This document shows positions 6,656 to 9,816 of a stretch of 9,816 bases of DNA, one piece after another. Below the pieces are notes generated by a model. That model ran no database searches. It was given only the letters and a program-made list of their open reading frames with translations, and was not told the origin of the DNA. How positions within the stretch are numbered: the first letter of the stretch is position 1; every line of letters begins with the position of its first letter. A program made the translations under genes and the position numbers. The DNA lies in the NCBI GenBank assembly GCA_005792805.1, contig SXQV01000196.1, positions 1-9,816 of the forward strand, read 5' to 3'. This DNA comes from Methylococcaceae bacterium. GTDB lineage: Bacteria > Pseudomonadota > Gammaproteobacteria > Methylococcales > Methylococcaceae.

Positions 6656-7940
6656 ATAAACCAGCAAGGCGGGCATCACAAACTCGTGTATGGCTGTGTT
6701 TGATCCAGTCGGCCGCCCCCAGTCCGGCGGTGCGCCCCGTAGCTAGACAAGCCGTCAATAAATAGCCGCCGGTTGGGGCTTCCCAGTCCAGCATTTCGCC
6801 GGAACAGAAGACGCCTGGCAGGTCACGAATCATTAACTGCTCATTCAGTGCCTCGAACGCCACTCCTCCCGCTGAACTGATCGCTTCATCCAGTGGTCGG
6901 GCGGCCCTCAGGCGTATGGGCAAGTTCTTGATGGCGCTGACCAATCGCTCAGGGTTTTCGAGCTCATCCTTTGCAACATGTTCTCTTAGCAGGCCGATCT
7001 TGACGGCATCCAGTCCGGCGGCGCGCCTGAGGTGATTGGACAGCGACAAATGGCCTCTGGGTTTTTGCAGGTTTTGCAGCAATCGTTCCACGGAGCGGTC
7101 GGGTGCGATGTCAATATGAAAATCGGCGTGGCCGTGGAGATCGATGGAGTCACGCAGGGGAGCGGACAAGGCGTAAATAAGGCTGCCTTCAACGCCTGAC
7201 CCAGTGATGACGAATTCACCGCGTTGCATGACGGTTTGGCCATGAAGATCCTGGATCAGGGCGACAACCGGCTTTACCGGCGCACCGGCAAAGCGTTCTG
7301 CGAAACGGGCGGTCCAGGTGACATCGAAACCACAGTTGGCGGGACGCAAAGGGCGCACGTCCACCTCGTGGGCCTTCAGTATGGGGCACCAGGTGCCATC
7401 GGAACCCAAACGCGCCCAGCTGCCGCCGCCCAGAGCGAGAACGGCCGCACCGGCACGCTTGCCGAGAGGGCCGGACGGGGTGTCGAAGAGCAGATCTCCG
7501 GCCCCGTTCCAGCCTTGCCAGCGATGTCGTACATGAAAGCGCACGCCCAGCGATCTGAGCCGTTTCAACCAGGCACGGAGCAGGGGCGCGGCCTTCATTT
7601 CCAGCGGGAAAACCCGCTGAGAACTACCAACGAAGGTATCGATGCCAAGGTCTGCGGCCCACTGGCGCACGGACTCGGCATCGAAGTTTCGGAGATGTGA
7701 TTCCAATGGCTTTTGCCGTTCGCTATAGCGGCAGATAAAGCGAGGGAATGGCTCGGCATGGGTCAAATTCAGACCGCCCTTGCCAGCCAACAGCAATTTA
7801 CGCCCCACCGATGGCATGCTGTCGAAAAGGTCCACGCTGACGCCAGCAGTGACCGCCGCTTCCGCCGCCATGAGTCCTGCCGGGCCGCCGCCGATGATGG
7901 CTAAAGTGTCGCGAGCAGGGTTGTCTATCAGGGGCTTCAT
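6654..7940 (-). CDS. BaiN/YhiN (HI0933)-like NAD(P)/FAD-dependent oxidoreductase
   Basis: A 428-residue cytosolic flavoprotein. The N-terminal dinucleotide fold is marked by AIIGGGPAGLMAAEAA (about 14-29). Next comes GRKLLLAGKGGLNLTH (about 46-61), diagnostic of the HI0933/YhiN group. A mid-protein LALGGGSWARLGSDG motif follows. The C-terminal FAD-contact block reads GVFCSGEMLDWEAPTGGYLL and then ACLATGRTAG. Length is normal. It looks closest to the subgroup called PP_4765-family flavoproteins, but that rests on recognition, not a search. The physiological substrate of these proteins is poorly defined; gut relatives (BaiN) act in bile-acid reduction, which need not hold here. The ATG at 7940 has no evident Shine-Dalgarno, and its fold motif begins 14 residues in, so the start is plausible but not certain. 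The upstream spacer is 347 bp. Confidence 0.9.
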   Translation of the reverse strand: MKPLIDNPARDTLAIIGGGPAGLMAAEAAVTAGVSVDLFDSMPSVGRKLLLAGKGGLNLTHAEPFPRFICRYSERQKPLESHLRNFDAESVRQWAADLGIDTFVGSSQRVFPLEMKAAPLLRAWLKRLRSLGVRFHVRHRWQGWNGAGDLLFDTPSGPLGKRAGAAVLALGGGSWARLGSDGTWCPILKAHEVDVRPLRPANCGFDVTWTARFAERFAGAPVKPVVALIQDLHGQTVMQRGEFVITGSGVEGSLIYALSAPLRDSIDLHGHADFHIDIAPDRSVERLLQNLQKPRGHLSLSNHLRRAAGLDAVKIGLLREHVAKDELENPERLVSAIKNLPIRLRAARPLDEAISSAGGVAFEALNEQLMIRDLPGVFCSGEMLDWEAPTGGYLLTACLATGRTAGLGAADWIKHSHTRVCDARLAGL

Positions 7941-8006
7941 GAACGAATGATCGGTAATGTGACGCTCGGAGAATTAAGAGGGATTCATAGGGGGCAGCCT
8001 ACAAGA

Positions 8007-8024
8007 CTCTGACCGCTCTGACCG
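8007..8024. repeat. Tandem duplicate of a 9-bp unit
   Basis: CTCTGACCG occurs twice with no gap. It lies just downstream of a TTGACA hexamer on the minus strand, about 70-85 bp before the flavoprotein start, so it could be a pair of half-sites for a regulator or a simple slippage product. Confidence 0.4.
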
Positions 8025-8127
8025 GGTACGCGAGGTGTCAAGGGGGCATGATGCCAAGAAAACAGGACTGAGTATTCGCGGGCGTCTTGGCGTCAGACCG
8101 AAACAGCCAAAAACAGGAGAGAGGATT

Positions 8128-8160
8128 ATGCGGTGGTTCGATTTCAGCTGTGTCAGCTGA
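8128..8160 (+). CDS. Possible 10-residue peptide (MRWFDFSCVS)
   Basis: An ATG preceded by AGGAGAGAGG with good spacing, followed by 10 codons and a TGA that falls in the 8144-8160 stem. The start context is stronger than that of several real genes here. There is no downstream plus-strand gene for it to control, so it may be a coincidence of the purine-rich repeat. Confidence 0.15.
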   Translation: MRWFDFSCVS

Positions 8161-8207
8161 GTGTCCGGCCTAGCGTAAGAGCCGAAAAAAGGAGAGGGAG
8201 GACATCC

Positions 8208-8291
8208 GTGTCCAAAGTCCCGATTAGATCGGGGTGCCGGGCCTGTTTCAGCGATAGGGCTGAGGCAGGCGCCAGCAATAAGGCATTTTAG
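8208..8291 (+). CDS. Possible 27-residue small protein, GTG start
   Basis: GGAGG lies 6 nt before a GTG that opens a 27-codon frame beginning MSKVPIRSGC and ending in TAG, with two Cys residues and no family I recognise. Its end overlaps the stop of the convergent RRM gene by 4 nt. Most of the frame is inside inverted repeats, so RNA structure explains it as well or better. Confidence 0.15.
   Translation: MSKVPIRSGCRACFSDRAEAGASNKAF
8219..8233 (-). terminator. Hairpin downstream of the 106-residue RRM gene
   Basis: A perfect 6-bp stem with a 3-nt loop, followed on the minus strand by ACTTTGG. It is 55 nt past the stop codon. The T-run is short, so this is a weak terminator at most; the same stem is also part of the plus-strand RNA candidate. 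Confidence 0.3.
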
Positions 8292-8608
8292 AAACGACGA
8301 CCGCCGCCGAAACCGCCGTCACGACGACCACCGCCGAAACCGCCACCACCGCTACGTTCTTCGCGCGGACGCGCTTCATTGACGGTCAGGCTACGACCGC
8401 CGATTTCCTTGCCATGCAGGGCATCGATAGCGGATTGAGCCTGCTGGTCGGTTCCCATTTCAACAAAACCAAAACCCTTGGAGCGGCCAGTGTCACGATC
8501 GGTGATGATGCTGGCGGATTCCACGGTACCGTGGGGCGCAAACATTTCTTCCAGTTCGTTGTTGTTGACGTTGTAGCTCAGGTTGCCTACGTATAACTTC
8601 TTACCCAT
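8288..8608 (-). CDS. Single-RRM RNA-binding protein with Gly/Arg-rich tail
   Basis: A 106-residue cytosolic RNA-binding protein. One RNA recognition motif fills residues 1-80: RNP2 is LYVGNL (5-10) and RNP1 is KGFGFVEM (44-51), with the aromatic residues that stack on RNA bases present (Tyr6, Phe46, Phe48). The tail (86-106) is Gly-rich with Arg pairs, GGGGFGGGRRDGGFGGGRRF, as in eukaryotic glycine-rich and cyanobacterial cold-inducible RNA-binding proteins. ATG at 8608 has GAGG 7 nt upstream. The leader just before that is U-rich. It follows the 88-residue RRM gene by 159 nt on the same strand, and a RhlE helicase gene lies further upstream. A role in RNA chaperoning during cold or stress is inferred from the family and the context; no target is visible. 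Confidence 0.95.
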   Translation of the reverse strand: MGKKLYVGNLSYNVNNNELEEMFAPHGTVESASIITDRDTGRSKGFGFVEMGTDQQAQSAIDALHGKEIGGRSLTVNEARPREERSGGGGFGGGRRDGGFGGGRRF

Positions 8609-8615
8609 GAGAGTT

Positions 8616-8641
8616 CCTCAAAACTAAAATAAAAAACAAAT
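8616..8641 (-). promoter_or_regulatory. Shine-Dalgarno and U-rich leader of the 106-residue RRM gene
   Basis: On the minus strand a T-rich run (ATTTGTTTTTTATTTTAGTT and two more T) sits directly before GAGG at 8619-8616. It would be a single-stranded U-rich mRNA tract touching the ribosome-binding site, and so a possible site for autoregulation by an RNA-binding protein. The sequence is seen; the function is inferred. Confidence 0.4.
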
Positions 8642-8737
8642 CTCGATGCCGGGCCGGTTCCTTTGGCGGCGGATCGCTGAACGACAAAACGATGATTCGG
8701 TGGCCTGGCTTCCTGGCCCAATGCCGGAATCACGAGG

Positions 8738-8760
8738 GCCGACCGCTCGGAGCGATCGGC
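8738..8760 (-). terminator. Strong hairpin after the 88-residue RRM gene
   Basis: A 10-bp stem (GCCGATCGCT, loop CCG, AGCGGTCGGC on the minus strand) beginning 8 nt past the stop codon. Its single imperfect pair is U.G on the minus strand and would be A.C on the plus, which fits a minus-strand transcript. There is no T-run afterwards (CCTCGTG), so mRNA 3'-end protection or attenuation between the two RRM genes is as likely as termination. Confidence 0.5.
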
Positions 8761-8767
8761 TCATTCC

Positions 8768-9034
8768 TTAGCGACGACCGCCGCGACCCTTGGTGCGCGG
8801 ACGTTCTTCGTTGACCCGGAGGCTATTGCCCCGCAGGGTACGGCCATTCAGCCCGGCAATTGCCGCTCTGCCTTCGTGGCCTCCCATTTCGATGAAGCCG
8901 AAACCACGGCAACGGCCCGTAAAAATATCCCGGGCCAGCTCATATTTAAAAATGCGTCCGAATTCAGAAAAAAGTTCGGTGAATTCCGTTTCGGTAATAT
9001 CGGGCGGCAGATTGCCCGCGTAAAGTCTAAGCAT
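8768..9034 (-). CDS. Small single-RRM RNA-binding protein
   Basis: An 88-residue cytosolic RNA-binding protein made of one RNA recognition motif with a short basic tail. RNP2 is LYAGNL (4-9) and RNP1 is RGFGFIEM (43-50), with Tyr5, Phe45 and Phe47 in the base-stacking positions. The motif ends in SLRVNEERPR, as in the neighbouring RRM protein (SLTVNEARPR), so the two are paralogues. The tail TKGRGGRR is short and lacks the long Gly-rich extension of its neighbour. The start at 9034 is well supported: GGAGG lies 6 nt upstream. It sits between a RhlE-type helicase gene (116 nt upstream) and the second RRM gene. The role is likely RNA chaperoning together with the helicase; this is inference from context. 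Confidence 0.94.
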   Translation of the reverse strand: MLRLYAGNLPPDITETEFTELFSEFGRIFKYELARDIFTGRCRGFGFIEMGGHEGRAAIAGLNGRTLRGNSLRVNEERPRTKGRGGRR

Positions 9035-9040
9035 GGTAGT

Positions 9041-9045
9041 CCTCC
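9041..9045 (-). promoter_or_regulatory. Ribosome-binding site of the 88-residue RRM gene
   Basis: GGAGG, 6 nt before the ATG at 9034; it fixes that start. Confidence 0.8.
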
Positions 9046-9091
9046 ATAGACGCTGATGGGAAAGGGTGATAGGCCGGTTTGATTGCCGCGA

Positions 9092-9113
9092 GCCACCCGA
9101 AAGCCCGGGTGGC
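9092..9113 (-). terminator. Hairpin between the rhlE helicase and RRM genes
   Basis: A perfect 8-bp stem (GCCACCCG and CGGGTGGC) with a 6-nt loop, 37 nt after the helicase stop. It is followed on the minus strand by TCGCGGCAATC, not a T-run. Possibly a 3'-end stabilising or processing stem, or a partial terminator. Confidence 0.45.
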
Positions 9114-9150
9114 AGGTTGGGTTCGGCGCGGCAGACCAGATGATCAAGGT

Positions 9151-9816
9151 TCAGAGGGCGTCGCGGCGCTGGCCATCGGTCGGCTTGCGGCTGGGTCGAT
9201 GCTGGCCGGCACGGGCGGGCGCCGGACCCCGGCGGGGCGGTGGCGGCCGGCGAGCCGGCACGGGTTCGGCGCTACGCTGCAAGGGCTTGATACCCTCCGG
9301 CATTTCTCGCAAGGACAGCTTTCGTCCCAATAAGCGTTCGATATCTCGCAATTGCGTGGATTCGTCGCTGGACACGAGCGAAATCGCTTCGCCACCGGCA
9401 CCCGCACGTCCGGTCCGACCGATCCGATGCACATAGTCCGCCGGCACGTCGGGCAGTTCGTAGTTCACCACATGGGGCAGTTCGCGAATATCCAGTCCGC
9501 GCGCAGCGATATCTGTCGCGACCAGCACCTGGATACGGTCTTCCTTGAAATCGGCCAATGCGCGGGTGCGGGCGCTCTGGCTCTTGTTGCCATGAATGAC
9601 ACCCACCTGAAACCCATCCCGCTCCAATTGTTGAGCCAGGCGATTGGCGCCATGCTTGGTACGTGTAAAAACCAGGGTCTGCCCCCATTGGCCGGTGGCC
9701 ATCAGATGCGCCAGCAGGGGCTGTTTGCAGTCCTTTTGAACGCGGTAGATGTGTTGCTCAACACGCTCGGCAGTCGCATTGCGTGGGGCCACTTCAACGC
9801 TCAATGGCTTATGCAG
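9151..9816 (-). CDS. rhlE: RhlE-type DEAD-box RNA helicase, C-terminal part (5' end outside the window)
   Basis: The last 221 residues of an ATP-dependent RNA helicase; the frame is open to the window edge, so the start and the DEAD-containing first RecA domain lie outside. The second RecA domain is complete: motif IV region QTLVFTRTKHGANRL (about 46-60 of the visible part), ATDIAARGLDI (motif V, about 100-110) and HRIGRTGR (motif VI, about 130-137, with the arginine residues that contact ATP). The tail from about residue 184 is rich in Pro and Arg (ARRPPPPRRGPAPARAG), a basic unstructured extension common in RhlE proteins and thought to help RNA binding. RhlE is favoured over SrmB, DbpA or CsdA because of the short tail without a DbpA-type RNA-binding domain, but the choice is tentative. 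It is followed by two RRM protein genes on the same strand. Confidence 0.9.
   Translation of the reverse strand: MHKPLSVEVAPRNATAERVEQHIYRVQKDCKQPLLAHLMATGQWGQTLVFTRTKHGANRLAQQLERDGFQVGVIHGNKSQSARTRALADFKEDRIQVLVATDIAARGLDIRELPHVVNYELPDVPADYVHRIGRTGRAGAGGEAISLVSSDESTQLRDIERLLGRKLSLREMPEGIKPLQRSAEPVPARRPPPPRRGPAPARAGQHRPSRKPTDGQRRDAL

Larger units (their letters stand above)
8049..8270 (+). ncRNA. Candidate structured RNA on the plus strand, possibly with CsrA-type AGGA sites
   Basis: Stem 1 pairs 8049-8059 with 8085-8095 (11 pairs, one U.G), with ACAGGA (8062-8067) in its loop. Stem 2 is TCAGCTG-TGT-CAGCTGA at 8144-8160. Stem 3 is GGACA-TCCG-TGTCC at 8200-8213. Stem 4 is CCCGAT-TAG-ATCGGG at 8219-8233. 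Stem 5 pairs 8241-8252 with 8259-8270 (12 pairs, two U.G). Between stems lie A-rich tracts leading into AGGA (8109-8125 and 8185-8202). The imperfect pairs in stems 1 and 5 are U.G on the plus strand and would be A.C on the minus, which favours a plus-strand transcript. AGGA in loops and single-stranded tracts recalls CsrB/RsmZ decoys. I see no clear promoter and no ideal U-run terminator. The alternative is leader or trailer structure of the flanking minus-strand mRNAs. Confidence 0.4.
7941..8287. other. 347-bp intergenic region between the flavoprotein and RRM protein genes
   Basis: No conventional gene. Contents: a perfect tandem repeat of CTCTGACCG (8007-8024); on the minus strand a TTGACA hexamer at 8041-8036 without a matching -10; a series of inverted repeats at 8049-8095, 8144-8160, 8200-8213, 8219-8233 and 8241-8270; A-rich/AGGA purine tracts on the plus strand near 8053, 8105 and 8180; and two very short plus-strand frames with strong ribosome-binding sites (8128-8160 and 8208-8291). 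Confidence 0.7.

Noticed and set aside
7224..7700. A 158-codon plus-strand open frame opposite the flavoprotein gene
   Set aside because: Antisense shadow of a gene with intact FAD motifs.
8007..8024. Possible CRISPR or satellite repeat
   Set aside because: Only two 9-bp copies with no spacer; far too small.
9079..9436. Plus-strand open frames opposite the helicase tail
   Set aside because: The Arg/Pro-rich composition simply mirrors the GC-rich helicase tail on the other strand.

Overview
This window looks like chromosomal DNA from a Gram-negative proteobacterium, most likely a gammaproteobacterium. The grounds are a Kdo hydroxylase (it acts on the Kdo sugar of lipopolysaccharide), an RND-type periplasmic adaptor with a signal peptide, moderately high GC content and clear Shine-Dalgarno sites. 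The genus cannot be read from the sequence. There are no tRNA or rRNA genes, CRISPR array, insertion sequence or phage genes. Every gene recognised with confidence lies on the minus strand, so the transcriptional order runs from high to low coordinates.

Layout in transcription order. (1) 9816-8288 is an RNA-metabolism block: the C-terminal half of a RhlE-type DEAD-box helicase (its start is outside the window), then two small single-RRM RNA-binding proteins, 88 and 106 residues. Hairpins separate the three genes, and a U-rich leader precedes the second RRM gene. (2) 8287-7941 is a 347-bp intergenic stretch. Its plus strand holds several inverted repeats alternating with A-rich/AGGA purine tracts, and is a candidate structured non-coding RNA. 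(3) 7940-5559 carries a BaiN/YhiN-like flavoprotein followed by a periplasmic adaptor that has no pump gene beside it. (4) 5343-3846 carries a Kdo hydroxylase and a nitroreductase family protein only 10 bp apart, probably co-transcribed. (5) 3641-1686 is a 651-residue membrane protein combining an HTTM-like region with a DCC (CxxC) thiol-disulfide domain. (6) 1292-1 is the N-terminal 430 residues of a copper-type P1B ATPase, preceded by a 393-bp spacer containing a consensus DnaA box arranged as an inverted repeat.

The genes do not form one pathway. The clearest functional group is helicase plus two RRM proteins, probably RNA remodelling of the cold- or stress-response kind. Envelope and redox genes follow (flavoprotein, adaptor, Kdo hydroxylase, nitroreductase, thiol-redox membrane protein), then copper export. 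The most unusual signal is the 8049-8270 region: in several stems the non-Watson-Crick pairs are G.U when read as plus-strand RNA but would be A.C on the minus strand, which argues for an RNA transcribed opposite to all the neighbouring genes.
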